In this document: positions 23,843 through 34,130 of the stretch, one piece after another
How positions within the stretch are numbered: position 1 is the stretch's first letter
Layout: the number at the start of each line of letters is the position of its first letter
NCBI RefSeq assembly: GCF_001021045.1
Contig: NZ_CP011545.1
Location: forward strand, 682,001-746,000
Direction of reading: 5' to 3'
Source of the DNA: Corynebacterium testudinoris
Lineage (GTDB): Bacteria; Actinomycetota; Actinomycetes; Mycobacteriales; Mycobacteriaceae
DNA length: 64,000 nt
Notes under the pieces: generated by a model
What the model saw: the letters and a program-made list of their open reading frames with translations, nothing else
The model's database searches: none
What the model was told of the DNA's origin: nothing
Made by a program: the position numbers and the translations under genes

Positions 23843-24526
23843 ATGAGGGGCGTGTCCCCAAGCAATCGCCGCCGGAAAACCAGCCCGCTTCTCGACGCCC
23901 GCGCAGTCGACCTCGCACGTACCGCACTGGAGGAGCTCGGGGACGGCGGGGTCGGCGACCACATCGGGGTCCAGGTGGTGGGGCATAACGTGGCCAACCA
24001 CCGCTTCGCGGCGGATGTCCCCGGTTACAGCGGCTGGGAATGGAATGCGGTCCTGGCCTGCGCCTCCGGATCCAGGCACGTCACCATCAACGAAGTAGCG
24101 CTGGTCCCGGCGCCGAGCGGGGAAGCCCTCCAAGCCCCCGAATGGGTGCCGTGGGCCGATCGCATTCGGCCCGGCGATTTGGGCCCAGGTGATCTCATGC
24201 CGCCGGAGCCCGACGATCCGCGCCTCGATGCGGACGGTCAGCTCAGCGACCAGGGGTTGCGTGATGCCATGCAGCGCTGGCGCACCGGCGACTACGGCCC
24301 GACGAGCGAGTTCGCTGAAAAAGCCACCCTCGACTGCACGACGTGCGCGTTCTTCGTCCCCGTGGGCGATGTCATCGGCCCCAATTTCGGTGCCTGCGTC
24401 AACGAGTACTCCGCCGACGGCCACCTCGTCCACGCCAAGTACGGCTGCGGCGCGCACTCCCGCACCCCCGCTGACTCGCTTGTCGACGCCCCCGATGCCT
24501 ACGACGACGAAGGCTTGATCTTCTAG
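23843..24526 (+). CDS. DUF3027 protein with Cys motifs
   Basis: 227 residues (a GTG three codons later is an alternative start). The family hallmarks are LLDARAVDLARTALEE, PGYSGWEWNAVLA, and a Cys-rich C-terminal part, DCTTCAFFVPVGDVIGPNFGACVNEYSADGHLVHAKYGCGAHS, whose spaced cysteines and histidines could bind zinc. It has no signal peptide. The family is actinobacterial and of unknown function. The start is only 20-29 nt from the divergent glutaminyl cyclase start, and the stop overlaps the convergent aminotransferase by 4 nt. Confidence 0.85.
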   Translation: MRGVSPSNRRRKTSPLLDARAVDLARTALEELGDGGVGDHIGVQVVGHNVANHRFAADVPGYSGWEWNAVLACASGSRHVTINEVALVPAPSGEALQAPEWVPWADRIRPGDLGPGDLMPPEPDDPRLDADGQLSDQGLRDAMQRWRTGDYGPTSEFAEKATLDCTTCAFFVPVGDVIGPNFGACVNEYSADGHLVHAKYGCGAHSRTPADSLVDAPDAYDDEGLIF

Positions 24527-25227
24527 ACGCTGCTCGCCGACGCCCACATCCGCTCGTTGATCTCGCGGTGGGTGGGGGCGCCACCCCGCGGCAGGCCCGT
24601 GATCTGCGGAGGAAGGGTGGAACCGTACTCCATCCAGCCGGTGACGTTGCGGACCCCTTCGAGGGAACTCATCAGCCACGTTTCTTTGGTCCGAAGCTGA
24701 TGCATGGGCAGACCTTGGGGATGCTCGACGACGTCAACCCCGGCGTCGATAAGCATGGCCAAGGTGGCGTCCAACGTGATGGACTGCGCGGCGCGGGGGT
24801 GCGCCGAAACGTGGGCGGTACCCCCGCTGAGGTAGAGGACGCTGGAGAAGATGCCGGAGATGATGTTGCCGCGGTCGTCGACAAGCAGCCCAGCATCAGC
24901 CCCCTGATTACGCACCCGCTGAAGCTGATGCACCTGCCACCCAAAGTCCGGGCCCTTGCGGGTCGGGCGGCGACGCTCATCACGAATGCCCTCCGCATCG
25001 ACCACCACATCATCATTCGGCATGACCGCCGGGCGCAAGTCAACGGACACGGTAGACCCCACCACCTCGATGTGCGGGCGGAACACTCCGGGGCCGGCCG
25101 AGCGCAACGTAGCCAACACTTCTTCCTCGGCGGAAGGGTGAAAAGTCGTCTCAGTGCGCAGCCGACGCAGGTGGGCGTCGAGGTTGGCCACCCGACCGTC
25201 ACGCATGAGGAAAGTTGTGGCGTACAC
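24523..25227 (-). CDS. Class IV aminotransferase (aminodeoxychorismate lyase/branched-chain type)
   Basis: 234 residues, shorter than the usual 270-300. It has the fold-type IV PLP motifs: a Lys in RKGPDFGWQVHQLQRV, and DDRGNIISGIFSSVLYLSGG around the phosphate-binding turn. The first ORF residues MYATTFLMRDGRVANLDAHLRRL match the usual N terminus. Candidates are 4-amino-4-deoxychorismate lyase (folate synthesis) or a D-/branched-chain amino-acid aminotransferase. The low similarity of the substrate loop leaves this open. Confidence 0.82.
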   Translation of the reverse strand: MYATTFLMRDGRVANLDAHLRRLRTETTFHPSAEEEVLATLRSAGPGVFRPHIEVVGSTVSVDLRPAVMPNDDVVVDAEGIRDERRRPTRKGPDFGWQVHQLQRVRNQGADAGLLVDDRGNIISGIFSSVLYLSGGTAHVSAHPRAAQSITLDATLAMLIDAGVDVVEHPQGLPMHQLRTKETWLMSSLEGVRNVTGWMEYGSTLPPQITGLPRGGAPTHREINERMWASASSV

Positions 25228-25341
25228 GTAGCTCAGCTCCTTGGGATATCGCCCATGAATCTAGGCGAAGTTGTGTGGAAACGCGATTGAGTCCAAAATC
25301 AGGCCTTGGAATCATCACTTTTTGAACAGGGGAACCACACC

Positions 25342-26805
25342 ATGACCGCTGGCGTGCACACGGCCCAAAACAGCAGCGCTTTGGACCGCTATTTTCACAT
25401 CTCGGAACGAGGATCCACCGTCGGCACCGAGATCCGCGCCGGTGTGGTCACCTTCTTCGCGATGGCCTACATCGTCATCCTCAACCCGCTGATCATCGGC
25501 ACCGTCGAAGACGTCAACGGCAACACCCTGGGCATCCCGCAGGTCGCGGCCGCCACCGCCCTGACCGCCGGCGTGATGACGATCGCCTTCGGCCTCATCG
25601 CCCGCTATCCCTTCGGCATCGCCGCTGGCCTGGGCCTGAACACGCTCGTTGCGGTCACCCTCGTCGCCAGCGAAGGCCTCACCTGGCCCGAGGCCATGGG
25701 CCTGGTCGTCATCGACGGAATCGTCATCGTCGTGCTCGCCGTCTCCGGCTTCCGCACCGCCGTGTTCCGCGCCATCCCGCAGTCGATGAAGGCCGCGATG
25801 GGCGTGGGCATTGGCATGTTCATCGCCATGATCGGGCTGGTTGACGCCGGCTTTGTTCGCCGCATCCCCGACGCCGCCGGCACCACCGTCCCCGTCGGCC
25901 TGGGTATCGACGGCTCCGTCGCCTCTTGGCCCACCCTCACCTTCGTCCTCGGCCTCATCATCTGCGGCTTCATGGTTGTCCGCCGCGTGCGCGGTGGCCT
26001 CTTCCTCGGCATCGTCGCCACCACCGTCATCGCGATGATCGTCGAGGCTCTCACCCATTCCGGCGCCTCCTTCGAAGACGGCCAGCCCAACCCCACCGGC
26101 TGGTCACTGGCCGTCCCCCTGATCCCGGACAGCTTCGGTGGCCTGCCGGATCTCTCCCTCGTCGGCGCCGTCGACCTCATTGGCGCCTTCACCCGCATCG
26201 GCGTGCTGGCCGCCTCGCTGCTGGTGTTCACCCTCGTCCTGGCCAACTTCTTCGACGCCATGGGCACCATGACCGCGCTGGGCAAGCAGGGCAACCTCGT
26301 CGGCGAGGACGGCGTGCTGCCGGACATGAAACGCGCCCTCGTCGTCGAAGGCTTCGGCGCCATCGTCGGCGGCGGCACCTCCACCTCGTCGGCTACCGTC
26401 TACGCCGACTCCTCCGCCGGCATCGCCGACGGCGCGCGCACCGGCCTGGCCAACATTGTCACCGGCGTGCTGTTCCTCCTGGCCATGTTCCTCACCCCGC
26501 TGTACGAAGTCGTGCCCATCGAGGCCGCCGCCCCCGTGCTCGTCATCGTCGGCGCCATGATGATCGCCCAGGTCACCGATATCGACTGGTCCAAGTTCCA
26601 CATCGCCCTCCCGGCTTTCCTCACGATCGTCATCATGCCCTTTACCTACTCCATCGCCAACGGCATCGGCGTCGGCTTCATCGCTTTCTCCGTCATGGCC
26701 GTCGCGGCGGGCAAAGCCAAGGACGTCCACTGGATCATGTGGCTCGTCTCCGCCCTGTTTGTGCTCTTCTTCGGCATGGACCCGATCCTCCAGGCCCTTA
26801 ACTAA
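25342..26805 (+). CDS. NCS2-family purine permease (guanine/hypoxanthine type)
   Basis: 487 residues from the ATG at 25342, with GGGGAA 8 nt upstream. Twelve or more hydrophobic segments follow LDRYFHISERGSTVGTEIRAGVVTFFAMAYI, the start motif of the AzgA/PbuG subfamily. NFFDAMGTMTALGKQGNLV is the conserved substrate-site segment. It would take up adenine, guanine or hypoxanthine with protons across the plasma membrane. The following methyltransferase starts 3 nt after its stop. Confidence 0.9.
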   Translation: MTAGVHTAQNSSALDRYFHISERGSTVGTEIRAGVVTFFAMAYIVILNPLIIGTVEDVNGNTLGIPQVAAATALTAGVMTIAFGLIARYPFGIAAGLGLNTLVAVTLVASEGLTWPEAMGLVVIDGIVIVVLAVSGFRTAVFRAIPQSMKAAMGVGIGMFIAMIGLVDAGFVRRIPDAAGTTVPVGLGIDGSVASWPTLTFVLGLIICGFMVVRRVRGGLFLGIVATTVIAMIVEALTHSGASFEDGQPNPTGWSLAVPLIPDSFGGLPDLSLVGAVDLIGAFTRIGVLAASLLVFTLVLANFFDAMGTMTALGKQGNLVGEDGVLPDMKRALVVEGFGAIVGGGTSTSSATVYADSSAGIADGARTGLANIVTGVLFLLAMFLTPLYEVVPIEAAAPVLVIVGAMMIAQVTDIDWSKFHIALPAFLTIVIMPFTYSIANGIGVGFIAFSVMAVAAGKAKDVHWIMWLVSALFVLFFGMDPILQALN

Positions 26806-26808
26806 CCC

Positions 26809-27627
26809 ATGCGCATTCGTATCGAGGACCCCGCCGATCCCCGGCTGGATGATGTCCGCGACCTCAAGAAATCCGACGGCCCCTCCCGCCGACTCGTCAT
26901 CGCCGAAGGCCCCCTCGTCGTCGGCCGGCTACTCGAGTCACGGTTCCCGGTGCGCAGCATCGTCGGCTACGCCCGCAAGCTCGACACCTTCCTCGAATCC
27001 CACGAGGTCGATGACTCCATCCCCATCTTTGAGGTCACCCGCGACATGCTCACCGAGGTTGCTGGCTTCGACATGCACCGTGGCCTGCTCGCTGCCGCCG
27101 ATCGCGCGCCGGAGCCCTCCGTGGAGTCCATCCTCGCCTCCGCCTCGACCATCGTCGTCCTCGAAGGCGTGGGGGACCACGAGAATATCGGCTCGCTGTT
27201 CCGCAACGCCGCGGGCATGGGCGCCGACGCCATGCTCTTCGGCAACGGCTGCGCCGATCCGCTCTACCGCCGCGTCGTCCGCGTATCCATGGGGCACGTC
27301 CTGCGCACCCCCTACGCCCACTTAGAAGGCACCTACACCACGTGGCAGCGCTCTCTGTCGCAGCTGCGTGAGGCCGGTTTCCATCTGGTGTCGCTCACTC
27401 CCGATCCCGCCGCCACCCACCTCGCGGACGCGCTTGTCGACGCCGCCGGGAACCCCCACCCCAAAGTCGCCCTCCTCGTCGGCTCCGAAGGCCCCGGCCT
27501 CACCGAACACGCAATGCGCGCCACCGACGTCCGCGCCCGGATCCCCATGGGGGCGGGCACGGACTCCCTCAACTTGGCTACGTCTGCGGCGATTGCCTTC
27601 TACGAGCGCGATCGCAGCCTGCGTTAG
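26809..27627 (+). CDS. SpoU/TrmH-family RNA 2'-O-methyltransferase
   Basis: 272 residues. An N-terminal substrate-binding region (RRLVIAEGPLVVGRLLES) precedes the SPOUT trefoil-knot domain with motif 1 NIGSLFRNAAGMGADA, motif 2 ALLVGSEGPGL and motif 3 IPMGAGTDSLNLATSAAIAFYE, the S-adenosylmethionine knot. It methylates a ribose in tRNA or rRNA; the target nucleotide is not predictable. It is probably translationally linked to the permease upstream. Confidence 0.9.
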   Translation: MRIRIEDPADPRLDDVRDLKKSDGPSRRLVIAEGPLVVGRLLESRFPVRSIVGYARKLDTFLESHEVDDSIPIFEVTRDMLTEVAGFDMHRGLLAAADRAPEPSVESILASASTIVVLEGVGDHENIGSLFRNAAGMGADAMLFGNGCADPLYRRVVRVSMGHVLRTPYAHLEGTYTTWQRSLSQLREAGFHLVSLTPDPAATHLADALVDAAGNPHPKVALLVGSEGPGLTEHAMRATDVRARIPMGAGTDSLNLATSAAIAFYERDRSLR

Positions 27628-27645
27628 GCAGGCAGGGTGGTGGCC

Positions 27646-28470
27646 CTAGCCGCGATCGGTGTGGCGGAGTTTCTCGGCGAGGTAGGCGCGGGCGCTGCGC
27701 CACCGGCGGCTCACCGACCCACGGAAGCTCTGAACCGCCTCCGCGGAGGAATCGGCGAAGCGAACGAAAGAGTCTGACTGCTCCTTGTGCTCCTCATAAT
27801 CGTCGTAGTCGCCCTCGGCGGGTTCCGGCGCGGGAGGCGGGATGACCCGCCCCTGGGGAGCATCGTTGAACTTCGGCTCCGGCCGCCCGTCAACGGCATA
27901 GGCCACCACCTGGATGTCCGGGCCCGTGGGGGAGACGTCGACGCCGATCCAGTGTCGTTGAGCTTCGTCCACCAGGTCGAGCGGCTCAAAAGGCAAAGAG
28001 ATTCCGCCCATGGATTCCGCGCGCTCGCCGGCCCAAAAGGGTGACTCGAAAGGCTCCGGCAAGCCCACGTCCTCGTAGGTGCGCGTGCGGGTGGCACACA
28101 GCGAGCGCTTCAGCACCCCGCCGCGCCAATGCGCGAATCCTCCGTAGCCGCCTGGCCCCTGCGCGAAGGCGTAGACCTCGGCGGCGGGCACGGAGTCGAG
28201 CAGGCGGGGGCTGATCTCGGAGAGGACAGGGACGTCCGTGATCACCGTCTGCACGATGGTGATGCCGGGGAAACCGGCGATATAAAACTCACCCGAGGAG
28301 GCAGGGGCGGACCGGTTCAGCGGGAACTGCCCGATGGGCACGATGGGCCACGCCGGGTTGAGTTGGGCGAGATACTTGCGCCCATACCCTCGGTCGGCCT
28401 TGGGCTCCGCCTCGATGATGGTGGCTGGTTCGGCAGCTGTGACGAACCAGAGGGTGCACACGGACTCCAT
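27646..28470 (-). CDS. DUF6928 family protein
   Basis: 274 residues from the ATG at 28470. The N-terminal two thirds fit the DUF6928 pattern: TLWFVTAAEPATIIEAEPKADRGYGRKYLAQLNPAW, then SSGEFYIAGFPGITIVQT, FAHWRGGVLKRSLC, and GLPEPFESPFWAGERAES. The C-terminal 80 residues are acidic and low in complexity, then basic. It is a soluble cytoplasmic protein with no known activity. Its start is 2 nt from the stop of sepH upstream, so the two are translationally coupled. Confidence 0.8.
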   Translation of the reverse strand: MESVCTLWFVTAAEPATIIEAEPKADRGYGRKYLAQLNPAWPIVPIGQFPLNRSAPASSGEFYIAGFPGITIVQTVITDVPVLSEISPRLLDSVPAAEVYAFAQGPGGYGGFAHWRGGVLKRSLCATRTRTYEDVGLPEPFESPFWAGERAESMGGISLPFEPLDLVDEAQRHWIGVDVSPTGPDIQVVAYAVDGRPEPKFNDAPQGRVIPPPAPEPAEGDYDDYEEHKEQSDSFVRFADSSAEAVQSFRGSVSRRWRSARAYLAEKLRHTDRG

Positions 28471-28472
28471 CG

Positions 28473-29360
28473 CTATCCGCGTGGGCGCTTCGTGTTGGTC
28501 CGCACCCCAAGCAGGACATCTTCCCAATGGGGGGTTACTGCTTTACGACGTCGCTTCGTCGTCGCCGCCGGCTTGTCCTCCGGGTCGGGGTGGCGCAGGA
28601 ATTCCTCGCCCTCGGCGACTCCGTCGCCGTCGAAGTCCTGTTCTTCCGGCTCGTGCTCTTCTTCGTAGCGGTTGCCCCGCCCAACGGAGGTGAGGGTGCG
28701 CACGGGTTGGACAAAGTCCGGGTCGGTGAGGTCGGCGGCAATGGCGTTGCGAGCCTCAGCCGTGGAGGCAGAAGAGGCGTGGTTGCTGATGGTCCATTCG
28801 GCCTCATTGTCCGACAGACCCGCAGCCCAGCTCACGCGCACGACCCACTTGCCGGTGGGCTCGCGATAAGCATCCCACGAACTATCCGCGACGGATTGTC
28901 CGCGCGCGGCAAAAGCAGTGGCGAGGACCTCCCACAATGTCAGCTTGGCTGGGCCGTCCTCGCGGATGGGGTGGGCTTGCTTAGCCAGCTCCGCCATGCG
29001 CTGACGCTCCAAGATGACGGGGTGGGCAAAAGGCTCGACGCGGGATTCGGCCACACCCATTTCTTCGGCGAGATCAGCGATGCTCGCCCCACTGCGGATA
29101 CGCCCTTGGATATCACGGGGGCGCATGGTCAACGGGGTGGTCAGCAGGGGATCCGGGGCGGGAATGGAGCGCTCAACCTCAACGACCGGCTCCTCGGGCT
29201 CCGGCTCCGCCGGAGCTTCTTCCGCGGCAGGGGGCAGGAGGGAGGCACGTGCGGCGTCGTCAAGCGAAGCGACCGCAATGAAGAACTGTTCGCCATCCTC
29301 GGCGCGCAACACCAAGGAGCTATCGGTTGAATCTTCATTGACGAGGAACAGCTCGCGCAT
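28473..29360 (-). CDS. sepH: Septation protein SepH (DUF3071)
   Basis: 295 residues from the ATG at 29360, with AAGGAGA 5 nt upstream. The N-terminal DUF3071 domain (MRELFLVNEDSTDSSLVLRAEDGEQFFIAV) is followed by a helix-turn-helix-like motif, RPRDIQGRIRSGASIADLAEEMGVAESRVEPFAHPVILER. The C-terminal part is an acidic/basic unstructured tail ending TKRRRKAVTPHWEDVLLGVR. In Streptomyces, SepH binds FtsZ and stabilises cytokinetic rings, and the family is conserved across actinobacteria. It lies between serC and the DUF6928 gene. Confidence 0.9.
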   Translation of the reverse strand: MRELFLVNEDSTDSSLVLRAEDGEQFFIAVASLDDAARASLLPPAAEEAPAEPEPEEPVVEVERSIPAPDPLLTTPLTMRPRDIQGRIRSGASIADLAEEMGVAESRVEPFAHPVILERQRMAELAKQAHPIREDGPAKLTLWEVLATAFAARGQSVADSSWDAYREPTGKWVVRVSWAAGLSDNEAEWTISNHASSASTAEARNAIAADLTDPDFVQPVRTLTSVGRGNRYEEEHEPEEQDFDGDGVAEGEEFLRHPDPEDKPAATTKRRRKAVTPHWEDVLLGVRTNTKRPRG

Positions 29361-29407
29361 GAGTTCTCCTTCGGGCCTGCGGGACTGATGCGTCCACCCT
29401 AACGCAG

Positions 29408-29441
29408 ACATGCGCCGAACCGTGGCAGGTCCGGCGCATGT
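29408..29441 (-). terminator. Terminator candidate after serC
   Basis: 10-bp stem ACATGCGCCG / CGGCGCATGT with a 14-nt loop between serC and sepH. The T tract is weak. Confidence 0.55.
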
Positions 29442-29459
29442 TGATGCGGGTCAACGGGC

Positions 29460-31113
<1,654 letters not shown>

Positions 31114-32406
31114 GTGGCTACTGACAACAATGACAAGGCCGTACTCCACTACCCGGGCGGCGAGTTCGAAATGGACATCATCAAGGCCACAGAAGGCAAT
31201 GATGGTGTTGTCCTGGGCAAGATGTTGGCTGACACCGGCCTGGTGACCTTCGACCCGGGCTACGTCTCCACCGGTTCCTGCGAATCTGAGATCACCTACA
31301 TTGACGGTGATAATGGCGTCCTGCGCCACCGTGGATACGACATCGCTGATCTGGCGGAAAACGCCACCTTCAACGAGGTGTCCTACCTGCTCATCAACGG
31401 TGAGCTGCCGACCGTCGAAGAACTGCACAAGTTCAACGATGATATCCGCCACCACACCCTGCTGGATGAGGACTTCAAGTCGCAGTTCAACGTCTTCCCC
31501 CGCAACGCGCACCCCATGTCGGTGCTCGCCTCCTCCGTCAACATTTTGTCGACGTACTACCAGGACGAGCTCGACCCGCTCAACGAAGAGCACCTGGACA
31601 AGGCCACCGTCCGCCTCATGGCCAAGGTGCCCATGCTGGCCGCTTACGCCTACCGCGCGTCCAAGGGCGCTCCGTACATGTACCCGGACAACTCCCTCAA
31701 TGCCCGCGAGAACTTCCTGCGCATGATGTTCGGTTACCCGACCGAGCCCTACGAGGTTGACCCGATCATGGTCAAGGCCCTGGACAAGCTGCTCATCCTG
31801 CACGCTGACCACGAGCAGAACTGCTCCACCTCCACCGTCCGCATGATCGGTTCGGCACACGCCAACATGTTCGTCTCCATCGCCGGTGGCATCAACGCCC
31901 TCTCCGGCCCGCTGCACGGCGGCGCAAACCAGGCAGTCCTCGAGATGCTCGAGGAGATTGACGCCAACGGCGGCGACGCAACCGACTTCATGAACCGCGT
32001 GAAGAACAAGGAGAAGGGTGTCCGCCTCATGGGCTTCGGACACCGCGTCTACCGCAACTATGATCCGCGTGCAGCCATCGTCAAGGAGACCGCGCACGAG
32101 ATCCTGGAGCACCTGGGCGGCGATCACCTCCTCGACCTGGCCATGAAGCTGGAAGAGATCGCCCTCAACGACGAGTACTTCATCTCCCGCAAGCTCTACC
32201 CGAACGTGGACTTCTACACCGGTCTCATCTACCGCGCCATGGGCTTCCCGACGGACTTCTTCACTGTCCTGTTCGCCATTGGTCGTCTCCCGGGCTGGAT
32301 CGCTCACTACCGTGAGCAGCTCAAGACTTCCACCAAGATCAACCGCCCGCGCCAGATCTACACCGGCCAGAACCTGCGCACCCTCATCCCCCGCGAAGAG
32401 CGCTAA
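31114..32406 (+). CDS. gltA: Citrate synthase
   Basis: 430 residues from a GTG with GAAAGG 8 nt upstream. It condenses oxaloacetate and acetyl-CoA as the entry step of the citric-acid cycle. Active-site motifs are LHADHEQNCSTSTVR and GPLHGGANQAV (catalytic His), GFGHRVYRNYDPRA (His/Arg) and NVDFYTGLIYRAMG (catalytic Asp). The length and N-terminal small domain fit the hexameric type II bacterial enzyme. The long upstream region suggests transcriptional control, as known in C. glutamicum (RamA, RamB, GlxR). Confidence 0.96.
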   Translation: MATDNNDKAVLHYPGGEFEMDIIKATEGNDGVVLGKMLADTGLVTFDPGYVSTGSCESEITYIDGDNGVLRHRGYDIADLAENATFNEVSYLLINGELPTVEELHKFNDDIRHHTLLDEDFKSQFNVFPRNAHPMSVLASSVNILSTYYQDELDPLNEEHLDKATVRLMAKVPMLAAYAYRASKGAPYMYPDNSLNARENFLRMMFGYPTEPYEVDPIMVKALDKLLILHADHEQNCSTSTVRMIGSAHANMFVSIAGGINALSGPLHGGANQAVLEMLEEIDANGGDATDFMNRVKNKEKGVRLMGFGHRVYRNYDPRAAIVKETAHEILEHLGGDHLLDLAMKLEEIALNDEYFISRKLYPNVDFYTGLIYRAMGFPTDFFTVLFAIGRLPGWIAHYREQLKTSTKINRPRQIYTGQNLRTLIPREER

Positions 32407-32431
32407 GACGCAGCTAAGCTGCGCCTAACTC

Positions 32432-32480
32432 AGCCGGGCACGACGACACCTCTCTATAATGGGGCCCGTTGTGCCCGGCT
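32432..32480 (+). terminator. gltA terminator hairpin containing a promoter element
   Basis: Arms AGCCGGGCAC (32432-32441) and GTGCCCGGCT (32471-32480) are followed by CGTTTATTT. The 29-nt loop carries a perfect -10 hexamer TATAAT (32455-32460), a candidate promoter for the following FKBP gene. Confidence 0.7.
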
Positions 32481-32508
32481 CGTTTATTTCTTAAGGAGAC
32501 ATTTCCAC

Positions 32509-32868
32509 ATGGAAAAGCCACAGATTGACACCCAGTCCGGACCTGCCCCCGAAGAATTGGTCGCCGTTGACCTCGTCGTCGGTGACGGCGATGAGGCCCA
32601 GCCCGGTGGCCTGGTCAAGGTGCACTACGTTGGCGTTGACTTCGAGTCCGGCCAGGAGTTTGACTCCTCTTGGGACCGCGGGGAAGCCATCGAGTTCCCG
32701 CTCAACGGGCTCATCGCCGGCTGGCAAGAAGGCATCCCCGGCATGAAGGTGGGCGGGCGTCGCCAGCTCACCATCCCGCCGGAGCTGGCCTACGGCCCGG
32801 CGGGTGGGGGACACCCGCTGTCCGGCCGCACCCTGGTGTTCGTCATCGACCTGCTCAGTGTCGGATAG
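32509..32868 (+). CDS. fkpA: FKBP-type peptidyl-prolyl cis-trans isomerase
   Basis: 119 residues, cytoplasmic, with AAGGAG upstream. A single FKBP domain includes LVKVHYVGVDFESGQEFDSSWDRGEAIEFPLNGLIAGWQEGIPGMKVGGRRQLTIPPELAYG, with the conserved VHY, FDSS, GWxxG and AYG positions. It accelerates proline isomerisation in folding proteins. It directly follows gltA in Corynebacterium and is convergent with the malic enzyme gene (13 nt apart). Confidence 0.93.
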   Translation: MEKPQIDTQSGPAPEELVAVDLVVGDGDEAQPGGLVKVHYVGVDFESGQEFDSSWDRGEAIEFPLNGLIAGWQEGIPGMKVGGRRQLTIPPELAYGPAGGGHPLSGRTLVFVIDLLSVG

Positions 32869-32881
32869 TTCGTCGGAAAAG

Positions 32882-34066
32882 TTACTGAGCGTTTTCCCAC
32901 GCGGCGGCGACCGCCTTGCTCACAGCAGGGGCAACGCGGGCGTCCAAGGGGGAGGGCACGATGTATTCCACATCGAGGTGCTCCTCCGCGACCTTGGCAA
33001 TAGCTCGGGACGCCGCTAACTTCATGGCCGGAGTGATCCTGGTGGCTCCGGCCTGCAACGCCCCGTGGAAAATACCGGGGAACGCCAGGACATTATTAAT
33101 CTGGTTCGGGAAGTCTGAGCGCCCCGTCGCCACCACGGCGCCGTAGCGGTGCGCCAGCTCCGGATCGATTTCCGGGTCCGGGTTGGCCAAGGAGAAGAGG
33201 ATCGGCTCGGGCGCCATGCCCTTAAGAGCGTCCTCGGACACGTGCCCGCGGGACAGCCCAATGAAACAATCCGCGCCAGCGAGGGCGTCGGCGACCGAAC
33301 CGGCCACCCCGCGGGGGTTGGTGGTGGCGGCGAGGTCCTGCTTGATCTCATTGAGGTCGTCGCGCCCGGCGTGGATGGTGCCGCGCGAGTCGAGCATGAT
33401 GATGTCGGTGACACCGGCGTCGATAAGCATCTTTGCACACGCTACCCCGGCAGCACCCGCACCGGAGATGACGACCTTGAGGTCCTGCATGGTGCGGTCC
33501 AGCAGCTGGCACGCATTGCCCAGCGCGGCGGTGATGACGACGGCGGTGCCATGCTGATCGTCGTGCATGACGGGGATGTCCAGCGCCTCGATGAGGCGGC
33601 GTTCGATCTCGAAGCAGCGTGGGGCTGAGATGTCTTCCAGGTTGATCGCGCCGAAGGACGGGGCGATGGCCGTGATCGTGGCGACGATCGCGTCGGTGTC
33701 CTTCTCATCGAGCACGATGGGAAAGGCGTTGAGCCCGGCGAAACGATCAAAAAGCTGGGCCTTGCCTTCCATGACGGGCAGGGCGGCCTGCGGGCCAATA
33801 TCGCCCAGCCCGAGGACAGCAGTGCCATCGGAGATGATGGCCACGGTGTGCCCAATGCCGGTGTAGCGGTGGGCCAGCTTCGGGTTTTCAGAGATGGCGG
33901 TGCACACCTCGGCCACGCCCGGAGTGTAGGAAATGGACAGATCGCGTTGGGTCTTCAGGGGGCGGGCGGTGTGGATGGACAGCTTCCCGCCTTCGTGCGC
34001 GGCGAAAATCTCATCATGGGAGAGTTCAGAAATGTGATGGGCGTGGGGACTACGCGGGTCAGTCAT
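32882..34066 (-). CDS. malE: Malic enzyme (oxaloacetate-decarboxylating)
   Basis: 394 residues from the ATG at 34066 (an ATG 9 nt earlier is possible). It oxidatively decarboxylates malate to pyruvate with NAD(P)+. Motifs are SISYTPGVAEVCTAISENP (conserved Tyr), EDISAPRCFEIERRL (metal-binding Glu/Asp), DDQHGTAVVITAALGNA and the nucleotide-binding VISGAGAAGVACAKML. The length is like the NADP-dependent MalE of C. glutamicum and it lacks the C-terminal phosphotransacetylase-like domain of larger forms. Cofactor choice is inferred. It is divergent from the aldo/keto reductase gene. Confidence 0.93.
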   Translation of the reverse strand: MTDPRSPHAHHISELSHDEIFAAHEGGKLSIHTARPLKTQRDLSISYTPGVAEVCTAISENPKLAHRYTGIGHTVAIISDGTAVLGLGDIGPQAALPVMEGKAQLFDRFAGLNAFPIVLDEKDTDAIVATITAIAPSFGAINLEDISAPRCFEIERRLIEALDIPVMHDDQHGTAVVITAALGNACQLLDRTMQDLKVVISGAGAAGVACAKMLIDAGVTDIIMLDSRGTIHAGRDDLNEIKQDLAATTNPRGVAGSVADALAGADCFIGLSRGHVSEDALKGMAPEPILFSLANPDPEIDPELAHRYGAVVATGRSDFPNQINNVLAFPGIFHGALQAGATRITPAMKLAASRAIAKVAEEHLDVEYIVPSPLDARVAPAVSKAVAAAWENAQ

Positions 34067-34130
34067 AAGGACCATCCTATTGTGTGATGAGGACCCAATC
34101 GGGCACACATGGACAGTAATAAAGGGCACA

